From Tipula vernalis (lineage: Eukaryota > Arthropoda > Insecta > Diptera > Tipulidae), in NCBI GenBank assembly GCA_958295665.1, contig OY282560.1, positions 41,975,044 to 42,039,043 on the forward strand: DNA of 64,000 nt, given 5' to 3'. The notes beneath the pieces were generated by a model that had not been told where the DNA came from, searched no databases, and saw nothing but the letters and a program-made list of their open reading frames with translations. Position numbers and translations under genes: made by a program. This document shows, piece after piece, positions 23,516 to 34,704 of this stretch. The number at the start of each line of letters is the position of its first letter. Position 1 is the stretch's first letter.

Positions 23516-23682
23516 TGTTGAAAACAGATTTTTGGTAATTGGAAATAAAACACGTCTCTTACTTATTATGAGTAAAACGGAAGTAACATATATATATAGT
23601 ATTTCATTTGACGGAATGTTGCCTACAAACCGGCTTATCAGCTGTCCCAATTAACAACATAAATTCACCCTATATACCAACA
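23516..23682 (-). repeat. Copia 5' LTR
   Basis: 167 bp, the upstream LTR of the minus-strand element. It differs from the 3' LTR by a longer TATATATAGTA tract and scattered substitutions, which gives a relative age for the insertion. Confidence 0.95.
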
Positions 23683-23687
23683 GTAAT

Positions 23688-24530
23688 AGCGTTTTGACTG
23701 AATGTACCTCGAATCCATCTGTTCCATATTGAACAAAATATTCTCCTTACAGAGATTACAGGAATGTGAATTCGTTAGTTTAACAATTAAACTATTTTCA
23801 ATCACGACAAATTAAATTTAAATTTCAGAAGTATTTTAAAATTTGAAAAACCAATAAATTATCCGACCGGATCGCAACAACAAGGACTTCATTTACCAAC
23901 AAGTCGTCAACATGAATCAGGTTTATCTTTCGTCCTTTAACGAATCGTGGTCTAAAATTGATAAATAATCTGATTTAAATTTAAAATAAAAATTATAATT
24001 GCATTAAACTACTAAATCCCAAATTCGCCCAAACTATGATTAATGATTGTAAATGGAGTACTTATGGGAAATTTGCGCCAATTTCAATCAATCTTCAAAA
24101 ATGTTTTTTTAATTTTATTAAACTGAGCGGCTGTGTGGAATAAAAGGTATGAACTTGTCTAAAATAATATTATTACGTTTACTGACCGAAACAAATTCGT
24201 GACCCCTCTTTATTCCCAAATTCAACAAAATTATAATTCATTTAATTTAATTTAATGATAAAAATGTTTATTTTATAAACAGCAGCATTTATCTTAATTT
24301 ATCAATGTTTTCTTCTGTATCGCGGCATTTCTTATCGAGATACTCAAAAACGGTTGTTCTTAGTAGACAAATAGACAAGACATACGGACCTAATTTATCT
24401 TATTTAATACTTAATTGTTCTTTGTAATGGTTACAATAATAATTTCTTTTTTCTTTGCGAAATTCCAGTTTTCACCATTTTTCTAAGAAGGCAATTTTTA
24501 ATTTTTCTTTCAAGTCTGTCTATTACTTTC
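23688..24530. other. Intergenic AT-rich sequence
   Basis: No coding region, inverted repeat or known element was recognised between the Copia target duplication and the first composite repeat. Confidence 0.3.
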
Positions 24531-24532
24531 TT

Positions 24533-25011
24533 TTACTCTAGTAAAATAAAGTATAGTAATCATGAAAATTTTGGACCTTGAGATTTTTAGAGATTTATTT
24601 GTTTTGAGGTCTCCTGAGTCCGAAAAGGTGGGTTTCGAAATGGTGTCTGTCTGTCAGTCTGTCTGTGTCTTCTCTACAGCCCATATGGTTTAATCAATCG
24701 AACTGAAACTTCAGATTTAAGCTTTTTTGATAAATTGGGAGGTCCCAGTGAACTTTACTCCAAATCGGCTAACCGGAAGTGGCCACTCCCTTGGTTCAGA
24801 AAATTTGTTTTGCAAATATCTTCAAAAGTATAAGGTTTGCAAAAAACTCTTTTATCCAAAATGTTTCCAAAAATTAAAAACAAATAAAAATAAAAAATTA
24901 AAAAAAAAAAATTTAAAAATTTAAAAATTAAAAAAAAAATTAAGAAAAAAATAAAATTTCTCAAAATTCTCTGTTCATAAAAGAAAGTTGTGTGTTGGCC
25001 ACACCACAATT
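24533..25011 (+). repeat. Composite repeat 1, first end module (A1)
   Basis: About 480 bp. It begins with ACTTTCTTTTAC, which forms a hairpin with GTAAAATAAAGT across the 4-base loop TCTA. It goes on through a short TCTG/TCAG tract, conserved text (GGGAGGTCCCAGTG; GGAAGTGGCCACTCCCTTGG) and a poly-A/T stretch, and ends with GTAAAAGAAAGT and GTGTTGGCCACACC. The last dodecamer is close to the reverse complement of the first, so the module has short inverted ends. Eight copies occur in the window. Confidence 0.9.
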
Positions 25012-26705
25012 TTAACTAGGTAATTGAGGGACCTATTCCATGTGCTAGCGAAACCTTTGTCATCATTTTTGGCAATGGCCGATATTGGCCCTTGGGAGTT
25101 GAGTTCGATTTCCAAAAAATAATTTTGCTTTACTAACCGAACGAATTGTATTGATTAGGGTTTTCTAACTAGGTAATTAAGGAACCTATTTCATGTGCTA
25201 GCAAAACCTTTGTCATCATTGTTGGCAATGGCCGATATTGGCCCTTGGGAGTTGAGTGCGATTTCCAAAAAATAATTTTGCTGAACTTTTACTAACCGAA
25301 CGAATTGTATGGATTAGGGTTTTCTAACTAGGTCATTAAGAGACCTATTCCATGTGCTAGCGAAACCTTTGTCATCATTGTTGGCAATGGCCGATATTGG
25401 CCCTTGGGGTTGAGTGCGATTTCCAAAATATAATTTTGCAGAGCTTTTACTAAACGAACGATTAGTATGGATTAGGGTTTTTTAACTAGGTATTTGAGGG
25501 ACCTTTGCCATCATTGTTCGCAATGGCCGATATTGGCCCTTGGGAGTTGAGTGCGATTTCCAAAAAAGAATTTTGCAGAACTTTTACTAAACGAACGTTC
25601 CGTATGGATTAGAGTTTTTTAACTAGGTAATTAAGGTACCTATTCCATGTGCTAGCGAAACCTTTGTCATCATTGTTGGCAATGGCGGATATTGGCCCTT
25701 CAGAGTTGAGTGCGAATTCCAAAAATTAATTTTTGCAGAACTTTTACTAACCGAACGATCCGTATGGATTAGGGTTTTCTAACTAGGTATTTGAGGGACC
25801 TATTCTATGTGCTAGATAAATCTTTGTCATCATTGTTGGCAATGGCCGATATTTGCCCTTGGGAGTTGAGTGCGATTTCCATAAAATAATTTTTGCAGAA
25901 CTTTTACTAACCGAACGATTCGTATGGATTGGGGTTTTCTATCTAGATAATTAAGGGACATATTCCATGTGCTAGCGAAACCTTTGTCATCATTGTTGAG
26001 TGCGATTTCCAAAAAATAATTTCGTAGAACTTTTACTAAACAAATGATCCGTATGGATTAGTGTTTTCTAACTAGGTAATTAAGGGACCTATTCTATGTG
26101 CTAGCCAAACCTACGTTATCATTGTTAGCAATGGCCGATATTGGCCCTTCGGAGTTGAGTGCGATTTCCAAAAAAAAATTTTTGCAGAACTTTTACTAAC
26201 TGAACGATTCGTATGGATTAGGGTTTTCTAACTAGGTATTTGAGGGATCTATTCTATGTGCTAGACAAACCTTTGTCATCAATGTTGGCAATGACCGATA
26301 TTGGCCCTTGGGGTTGAGTGCGATTTCCAAAATATAATTTAGCAGAACTCTTACTAAACGAACGATTCGTATGGATTAGGGTTTTCTAACTAGGTAATTA
26401 AGAGACCTATTCCACGTGCTAGCGAAACCTTTGTCATCATTGTTGGCAATGGCCGATATTGGCCCTTGGGTGTTGAGTGCGAATTCCAAAATAGAATTTC
26501 GTAGAACTTTTATTAAACGAACGATTCGTATGGATTAGGGTTTTTTAACTAGGTATTTGAGGGACCTATTCTATGTGCTAGCGAAACCTTTGTCATCATT
26601 GTTGGCAATGGCCGATATTGGCCCTTGGGAGTTTAGTGCGATTTCCAAAAAATAATTTTGCAGAACTTTTACTAAACGAACGATTCGTATGGATTAGGGT
26701 TTTTT
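25012..26705 (+). repeat. Satellite array 1, about 158-bp units
   Basis: About eleven units, each starting TAACTAGGTAATT and containing CCATGTGCTAGCGAAACC, GGCAATGGCCGATATTGGCC and ACGAACGATTCGTATGG. Spacing is mostly 154-160 bp. A few units are about 128 bp because the GGCAATGGCC segment is deleted. No coding capacity. Confidence 0.93.
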
Positions 26706-27230
26706 ATTTTCTTTTACTCTAGTAAAATAAAGTATAGTAATCATGAAAATTTTGGAGCTTGAGATTTTTAGAGATTTATTTGTTTTGAGGTCCCCTGAGT
26801 CCGAAAAAGTGGGTTTCGAAATGGTGTCTGTCTGTCAGTCTGTCAGTCTGTCAGCCTGTCAGTCTGTCAGTCTGTCAGTCTGTCAGTCTGTCTGTGTCCT
26901 CTCTACAGCCCAGATGGTTTAACCAATCGAACTGAAACTTCAGATTTAAGCTTTTTTTTTTTTTGATAAATTGGGAGGTCCCAGTGAATTTTACTCCAAA
27001 TCGGCTAGCCTGAAGTGGCCACTCCCTTGGTCCAGAAAATTTATTTTGCAAATATCTTAATAAATATAAGCTTTACAAAAAACTATTTAATTCAAAATGT
27101 TTCCAAAAATTAAAAACAAATAAAAATAAAAAATTAAAAATTAAAAAAAAAAAATTAAGAAAAAAATAAAATTTCTCAAAATTCTCTGTTCGTAAAAGAA
27201 AGTCGTGTGTTGGCCACACCTCAATTTTTT
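26706..27230 (+). repeat. Composite repeat 1, second end module (A2)
   Basis: A further copy of the A module in the same orientation as A1, directly joined to the last satellite unit. It has a longer TCTGTCAG tract (about nine octamer-like units). It ends at CCACACCTCAATTTTTT, followed by TATT; TATT also precedes A1 (24531-24534), a possible 4-bp target duplication. Confidence 0.9.
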
Positions 27231-27234
27231 TATT

Positions 27235-29330
27235 GATGTAAGGCGTCTGAAAAATTTGAAAATTCTAGCTTTTCGAATTCTCAATTTTCAATTCAGACAT
27301 TCGAACGAAATTCCAAATTCAATTCACCCAACATTTGGTTAAGTTTATCAGCTATTTTATAGAGATGCTCTGTAACATCTTTAGTTTATCCTAGAATGCT
27401 ATGAAAGGGACGTGAACTTTTCGTTGATCTCCAGTTCAACAAGACAAAATGAGGCTAAATTTCGGGTAACAAATTTTTGTACATTTGTATATTGCTCATT
27501 TTATATTTTTTATAGTTTTTTCAAAGAAACGGAACTGCGGATTTGTGTAAATTTTTTTTTGCAATTTTTAAATATTTCACTTAAAATAATTGTCCTAAAC
27601 GTTGAACCAACACTTTTTTTTAGCATAGTTTTTGCTTTGTCAATCAAGGTTCGAATGACTGGAATGTGAATAAAGATTCCTGTAAAAAAAAATCATCAAA
27701 TTTCGAAAACCAAAACACAATTCAAAATATGACTTAAGATTAGCTTATTGAAATTAGAGCAATTCCTTCAGTTTACCATTCATGTATGATAAGTGATGAA
27801 CCACAAACAATTTATATTGTCTGAAGAATGATACCAGATAGCAATTTACAGATGGGTTTGACATTAATACTAGACAAATGTGAATTTTTTTTAAAAAATT
27901 TGCATTCCACAAACCTCATATTTGATTCCACATTCAAAACACATTCCACAATTGAACATATTGTTACGTTTTTGCCTTGTCACTTAAGGTCAATTTAATT
28001 TATCTCCAACGAATTTATTTATTTCACAAAATTTATTACAACACAGTTTATCAATCAAAATTCACAAAATCACTTTATATAAATTATTCTCAAATTTTAC
28101 TGATCACTTTTACTTTTTATTTCGCACAAAAACACTTTTTAAATCACTTTTTAATTCCTTTTTAATCTTTACACTATCGCTTACCAAATATTACTAATCC
28201 AATTCGATCTCCTTCGCCTTTTTATATACACAAACCAAAATTCTCGAAAGTTCATGACTTTTCCAGTTAGAATAGCGTAGAAACATTACGTAACAATTTT
28301 ATCATGGAAAATTCCATTTTAGTACAGTTAAACATTGAGCTATTCATTTAACTTCTTCTATTACACATTAGGTGTCACCGTCACAATATGAATTAAAATT
28401 AAAACAAATTGTTTGGTTTACCGTTATTATTCCATAAAACAATAATTATAGTCCACAGCATGACACCAGATATTCTGGGAGAGCAATATTCTGGGTTTTA
28501 ATATTAATTTTGGCATGAATACTAGACAAATACGAGATTTCCTTGATCTTTAACTAAGTTCAACTTAAAATTTGATGTTAATTTCGTGCAAAATATTATC
28601 AAGTTTGGAAAACGAAAACATGTTCCAAAATTAAAAATTTGATTCTTTGATTGTCTGAAGAATGTGAATGACACCAGATAACGATGAGTGGGTTTTGACA
28701 TTAATATGTGAAATTTTCCTTATAAAAGTTGCGGTCCAAAATAATGCAAACTTTATATTTGATTTGAGTGTCCTGTAAAAATTCTTAAAAGTTTGAAAAT
28801 ATTTTTAGATTTTTATTTTATTTAGAATGTTACGTTTTACGCCTTGTAGGCCAAGGTTCGAAAATTACTGGATTGTTAATACAGCGATTCATAAGAAAAC
28901 GATCAACGTTTGTCCTGACCCCTTTTGATTTTAACGAAAATCATAATTTTTTCTTTCCTTTTACGGTACTGTTATTCGGAGCAGCGTTTTTAGCTGTTTT
29001 CTGAATTTTTTCATTTTTCTTAAAAACTCAAATTTTAAAGTGCTCGTTCTCAAAAACAACTTAACCGATTTTAATGATAGATGGCTCATATGAAAGGGGA
29101 TAGACTCTTCATTTATGGTATCATTTTTTAAATAAATTTTTGCAGAGTGAACAATTTTTGCAATTTTGTTGAATAAATTTTTGCTTTTAATCGAAATTTT
29201 GGTCCAAGTAGTTGTTGGCATTTCCTTGTCGTTTCATGAAAGATAATTTGATTCGGATCAGATCAAACGTCAAAAAGTACAAATAATATAATTGTAAAAT
29301 TAAATTAGGTCCGCGGTCAAAAATTGTTTA
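27235..29330. repeat. Degenerate dispersed-repeat region
   Basis: No gene. Two phrases recur with divergence. One is a GTCTGAAGAATG...ACACCAGATA...GGGTTTTGACATTAATA motif near 27818, 28452 and 28653. The other is a GCCTTGT...AAGGTTCGAA motif near 27634, 27973 and 28840. This suggests two or three old copies of one repeat, overlapping and mutated. The motif ATGAAAGGGGATAGACTC lies near 29090. Confidence 0.45.
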
Positions 29331-29549
29331 ATGTTCAAAATCACTTTTTTACGACGGTTTGAAGGCTTTTGAATTCAATATGCATAAAAAATGTCCGTCC
29401 ATCTTTTTGCAATCTGGATTTGTGTACCCACGATACCTACATGTCAAGAGGTTGAAGAATCGACCCAAACCCACGTGGTTATTAAAACGTGGCATCACCA
29501 CATGGTTTTCGATACACGTTTGCCATTTTTTAAAATATATTTTGCTCAT

Positions 29550-30290
29550 TTGAGGATTGAGTTGGGCGTTGAGTTTGGGGTTGAGTCGCAGGCCGATATG
29601 CAGGTTGAGTTGGGATAGAATTGGATTTAAATTGGGGATTGAATTGAGTTCATGGCTTTTCAGTCCATGTTGATGAATGGATGGGAATGAATGAATTGGA
29701 TTGGGCATTAGCTTTGATGTTGAGTTAAGGGCTGAGTTGTGGATCGGGTTCGGGTTGAATTTTAGTTCGGTTGGAGTTGTGTTGGAATTGAATACGATTC
29801 GAACTGTGCTTAAGTTACGATTGAGTTGACTTCATGTACGCACGCAGTTTTCCATACCCATATTGATGACCATATTGATTTGCGGATTGAGATAGATGTT
29901 GAGTTGAGGGCCAAGTTTGGGGTCGAGTTGGGGTTGATGAACACATGTAGTTGTAAGCTGGGGCTCAAGAAGGGCTTCAGGTTGGGATTTATTTATGAAT
30001 TTGAGATTAGATTAAGATGGGGTCATGTAGGCCTGCAGTTTTCGAACCGTTCTGATTTAAGAACAGAGTTGCGCTTTGAGTTTAGGGCTGAGTTAAGGGT
30101 TGAGTTGAAGTTTTATCTGGTGTTGAGTTTAGGTTGGATTGAGGATTGAGTTGGAGGTTCGAGATGAGAAGGTAATTTGGAGGACTAGGTTGAGTTGATT
30201 TGAATTGAGCTCATATATGCAAGTAGTTTTTTGAATCGATTTGATTTCGTTATTGAGTTGGCTGTCGACTTTGTCTTTGTGTAGAGGTTT
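29550..30290. repeat. GTTGAG-rich cryptic repeat
   Basis: About 740 bp in which GTTGAG, TTGAGTTG and GGGTTGAG occur dozens of times without a fixed period, giving a strong G+T bias on the plus strand. The minus strand reads as an Asn/Pro/Leu-rich frame, which is a by-product of the repeat. It looks like an eroded minisatellite. Confidence 0.7.
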
Positions 30291-30636
30291 GAGATTTGGT
30301 TCATTAAGTATGTAATATTAAAATTTAAACAATTTTGAATTTTCGATCAAGAAATGAAAGGAAAACAAATTATGTAAGATTTAAAATAATTGAAAAAACG
30401 TGATGTACTGATCTAATCACTCACCGATGAAAAAACTTAAATTTAAACTATCAGCGTTGATTTTACTTAACATCGGCGCTAATGGAAAATTCCTTGCATT
30501 TTCGTTGGATTTCGGGTTGATAGTGTAGTGGGTCATTTTTAAATTTAGTTGTTTTTCCATTTTTGGATAAAACCTAGCACCTTACTTTTTCCTGTGCCAG
30601 GGTCTTGGGTACAAACACAGAGCGATAGTTTGGTCT
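30291..30636. other. Intergenic sequence
   Basis: AT-rich flank of the next transposon; nothing recognised. Confidence 0.3.
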
Positions 30637-30644
30637 ATCTACAC

Positions 30645-33150
30645 TAGCCCTGTTCATTTTGTGGGGTGTTTTTTATCTTTTTTGTGCTTCACCTGGGATC
30701 GATTCCGTATCTAAAAAAAATGATTTTGCCCATTTAAGGAAATTTTTGGGATGTAATTTAGAGGTTGCCACAGTCAAGTTTTCATGAAAAATTAGAAATG
30801 ACGACCCCACTTCCTATTGACTCGAAACTTATGGCCGATTATTTGGTAAATCCGGTCTGATGACAATGGTTTCTTACAAGAAACTTTATTGAAGTTACAA
30901 GAAACAATATTGAAGCTTAAATTATGACAAGACAAACAATGTTTCAACAAACAAACGATATTTCAACCAGTGTTTGAAACTTCACAAACAATCGTAATAA
31001 ATTACGAAAAAATTATTGTTTTTTATAATAATAAAAGTCTTACTTGAATTATTTCTCATAATAACAGTTTTTGTTCAACTAAATTAAAGAATACGCGTAG
31101 ATTCAAATCCTAATTTCAAATCTTCTTTCTTATTACTCGCATAAACGTTCCTATGGTGAGCTACGGTGTTGTACAAATACTGTTGTTATTCTTCACTCCT
31201 GCCTGCTAGACCATTGAAATCTTGAGCTAGAGAAATTGATCGCTCCGCGACATCATTGACGACCTTTCATTCAGAAATTTTTTCACGAGCTTGAAGATAA
31301 GATGCGCGATTTTTCCAGGATGTCGGGTCAGAATTCAGAAATTCCATATTAATATCATAGCTAGTAAAAAAGTTTCTCGTATTTGCATTTATAAAATCGT
31401 GAATTTGATAGCTATGGATGTCACGATTATTAGGTTTTAAAAATTTATTCCCCTCATTAGGTACGGTGACTGCTCTCAATTTTTCGCACAATTTCATTCT
31501 CATCGATCTAGGTATTCTGTCATCAAAAAATGATAAGGCAGCCAAACTCTCGTGCAAATACCAAAGGTGTTTTGAAAATTGGTTAACTGTCGCCAGTGAA
31601 ATTTGTTCATTTATCGTTCTATAATTAGTGAGCTCCTTAAGTAGGCACAGGTCATTGAATGGCGCGAAACGGGCACTCTCACATTGGAACCAGTATCGAA
31701 CATAAATTTTGACAATGAAAAAATTGAATTCTCGTAGGGCATGGACTTCTGTCGGTTCCAAAAAAAATTGACCTCTCAACAGGTATATTTTTAATGAGTA
31801 AATCAATTTGGCCATCCATCGAGCGCGATGAACAGCACCAGGCGGGCGAATAACAATCCCAGAATCCCACTCCTTCCTAAATCTCTCAAATAGTTGGATA
31901 TTTGGGCCAGTTGACTTTTCAAATAAAGTATTGAATGCAGCCGATGCTATGGGGTCCAAAACGTGGTGTCTACAAGCGAAATAAAAAAGTCTTTTCCCCA
32001 AAAGTCTTTCCAAACGTACGTAAGCTCCCTTATAACGCCCAGTGTTGCTTGAAGTCGTATCAAACACATCGCATTTATATTTCGAGCTAAGTTGTGTTCT
32101 TGAATCAAATTATTTAAGTTTTCCGCCATGACTTCACCTGTTCCTGACGGTATCTTTGGGATTCCAAGAATTTGCTCGATCCGAAACCCAGTAACAATGA
32201 CCGCCATTCTATCCACTTTTCCCCGCTGTTCGTTATCGTCCATAATTTTTCCATCCCAATGAATTGTTAAAAAACTATTTGGGTGAAATCCTTCTATTAT
32301 AGATCGTGATAATTCTTCTCGTTCTTTCATGCAATGTCTTCCAATTGTGCTCACAGAGCAAGATACCTCGTCTATCGAATGGCCGAAGGCGGACGCCGCT
32401 TTTCCGACAACGTATGTCATTTGACCATTTGATAATTTTGCGCGATCGGCAGTATTACAAACGAATGAATTCAGAGGCTTTTTTTGGCGATCCTTCTCTT
32501 CTTGGGTTCAGGTGACGGGCAATAAGAACTCTCAGACGAGGAACTCGATTCACTGCTAGATTCTTCATACATTTCGATAATCCTGGGTCCTGAACGTTCA
32601 CATCTAATCTGACTTTCACTGGCTTGTGCTTCTACTGAAGAGTTATTCCCGAATTCAGCGTTGAATTGTGCAGCATATGAGCACCGTTTATTGTCTTTAT
32701 TACAATTATAAAAACATAAAAGTTTCGGTGAGTTTGCTAAACGAATGGCGATGTCTTTATGACCCACGTTAAAAAGACATGATAACTGTTTACGAATTCC
32801 GTTTTCTTGGAAGAAGCTGATTTTTTGTGCTTTTTATTTTTTTTAAAATTATATCAAGGCTTGTGGAGTTTTTTGAATTTTGTAACCATTTTCGGTGTTC
32901 AGCTGTTGGTAAAACAAGTTTCTTCCAGTCGAAAAACTTTTTAAACAAAACAAAGAATTTGAAATGACCATGACCACAAATCACGACAAGCGCCTACTTC
33001 CAAATGTTTAGTAAAAATTGACTGTGGCAACCTCTAAATTACATTCAAAAAATTTCCTTAAGTGGGCAAAATCATTTTTTTTAGATACGGAATCGATCCC
33101 AGGTGAAGCACAAAAAAGATAAAAAACACCCCACAAAATGAACAGGGCTA
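30645..33150 (-). mobile_element. DNA transposon with 133-bp TIRs and 8-bp target duplication
   Basis: The ends TAGCCCTGTTCATTTTGTGG and its complement extend into inverted repeats of 133 bp (30645-30777 and 33018-33150) with only about three differences. ATCTACAC stands directly outside both ends (30637-30644 and 33151-33158), a perfect 8-bp duplication as in hAT and P superfamilies. The 2506-bp element contains one transposase-like gene on the minus strand. High TIR identity indicates recent movement even though the gene is broken, so the transposase may have come from another copy. Confidence 0.88.
31267..32984 (-). pseudogene. D-D-E type transposase with C-x2-H block, superfamily unresolved
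   Basis: Minus-strand pieces in changing frames. A basic N-terminal region (32984-32790) and an acidic serine-rich stretch with SSSESSSSSESS (32767-32471) come first. The core then starts with LNSFVCNTADRAKL, HSIDEVSCSVSTIGR and HWDGKIMDD (32420-31947), and continues with FDTTSSNTG, LACRHH-like FACRHHVLD and WYLHESLAALSFFDD (32067-31267). HWD and FDTT are plausible first and second catalytic aspartates, and CRHH fits the C(2)H signature shared by hAT, P and related transposases. The nearest relatives I recall are uncharacterised insect and cnidarian proteins. Frameshifts near 32790, 32520 and 32070 inactivate it. The catalytic Glu cannot be fixed by eye. Confidence 0.7.
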
Positions 33151-33158
33151 ATCTACAC

Positions 33159-34346
33159 TATGTACGTCCAATTTTTCTTTTTCTAAATGCATCATCCATA
33201 AATTCCTTTGTACCCAACTCTTGATCTTGGAGGATTTTTATTAACGAGGCAACTTCTTTATTTTTACTAATGGCTAAATTTTCTTGTATAGGTTTTGACG
33301 TCTGTGGCCGATAATGGTGAAGTCACTACAGCTTCGGGTAGGAACTGAAGGTATCTTCAGGGGCTCAATATTCGTTCATCCCACATTTCGTATATTTTCA
33401 GTACATGAAGTGTTACTTTTACTGAGGAGCCGTTCCAACGTACTCTCCAAAGTACTCTAGCGGATATGGCTATCTAAAATAATATTCGGTTCTTTACCCT
33501 CTTTTTTAACTCTATAACGTGTCGTTATTTTTTATAGAATTGCACCCATCACCGACTTCTTTACATTGCACCCATACACCGCTACCACGAAGTTAGTGAA
33601 CGACAAAGAGGAGTCTTCAAAATGGATTCCCAGGAAATATGCACAACATTCCCGAGAAACGGGAATACTTTTAACGTAGAGATGAGTTGACGTATGCATG
33701 TAATTCTCAATATTGTAGTCAATTTTATATTCAAAACCCTGTTTATTCACATATCTCGAAAATAAAGGATTTTATAGAAAAAAAAAGTTTCGGAAGAGAT
33801 TTGTTTGTTTCTGATTTGGCCTGAATTCAGCTTCCTTTTTCTCATACAAACCTATCTTGGAAAGTAAAGGGCGGTCAAAAAAATGTTTCAGCCTAAAGTT
33901 GTTGGTTTTTTTTTCGTGTAAAATAAAAATTCATTAAAAAGGAAGGTATTAAACCAAGTTGTCTTTAAAATAATTTTCGTAGGTCGTTTAAAGGTCATAC
34001 AAAATAATTTTGTTATGTGTCCCCTCCAGACCAAGTAAGTTTCTTCTCGAACATTTTTCGCTAGACTGCTTAATTTTCTTGTTATTTAGATGGATCAAGT
34101 TAAGTGATGTACCATTTAAGTTGATTCATTTAAAGGTCTCGAAAATTAAGTATTACTGAAAAAATCTTTATTTTTCATGACCTTGAATTGACCTACAAGG
34201 TCATATTAAGGACAACCATATTTTTAATATAAACCTTAGTTTTTGTTTGGAACATTATTTTCGTTTTCATCTGTTTTCAAGGATTTGTTTAAATGCCAGA
34301 TTTACTGAGATCAAAAATGTTTTTGAGAAAATATTTTAATTCTCTG
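33159..34346. other. Intergenic sequence
   Basis: AT-rich with no gene recognised. Short frames near 33532-33750 have no family resemblance. Confidence 0.3.
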
Positions 34347-34348
34347 TA

Positions 34349-34561
34349 CACCCATCCCTCGATTTACGAAATCTCTCTTTACGAATTTTCGGAAAGTTTA
34401 CGAAAAATTCGTTTAACGAAATTGCGATTTAGGTGCAATTTTTTGGGACGAGTTAATTCGTTAAGCGAGGGATGGTTATAAATCTAAATTTCATTAACCG
34501 AATTTTTCGTAAATTTTCCGAAAATTCGTAATAAGAGATTTTGTAAATCGAGGGACGGGTG
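34349..34561. mobile_element. MITE, copy 2
   Basis: A 213-bp copy of the element at 10299, with ends CACCCATCCCTCGATTTACG and the complement of CACCCGTCCCTCGATTTACA, between TA dinucleotides. It carries an extra internal piece of terminal sequence (GCGAGGGATGGT near 34467), as if part of a second copy were inserted. Confidence 0.75.
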
Positions 34562-34649
34562 TAAATCATTTACTATGGGTTTTACTCGATTTTTAGTGTT
34601 CGTATTGCATTCTGTCTTACACTTACTCAAATTTAATATTTCATTTTAG

Positions 34650-34704
34650 AACGAAGGCTATTAATTTCGAAACAGTATGTTTTGGCAGGAGGAAAAGGTT
34701 AACA
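34650..34704 (+). other. Possible host exon (55 nt)
   Basis: Preceded by TTTCATTTTAG and followed by a consensus donor ACA|GTAAGG. One frame reads FETVCFGRRKRLT and ends in phase 0, compatible with the phase-0 start of the candidate exon at 38995. The support is splice signals only; no family is recognised. Confidence 0.25.

Larger units (their letters stand above)
19461..23682 (-). mobile_element. Copia-type LTR retrotransposon, complete but inactive
   Basis: Two near-identical LTRs (162 and 167 bp) begin TGTTG and end CAACA, read in the element's own orientation. The whole is flanked by the direct repeat GTAAT (19456-19460 and 23683-23687), an intact 5-bp target duplication. The 4222-bp element holds gag and pol on the minus strand in the Copia order (protease, integrase, RT, RNase H). 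Gag has four in-frame stops and pol several frameshifts. The LTRs differ by a 5-bp AT-repeat indel and a few substitutions. Confidence 0.95.

Noticed and set aside
29349..29708. An Asn/Pro/Leu-rich 119-codon minus-strand frame
   Set aside because: Its composition follows directly from the GTTGAG-type repeat on the other strand.
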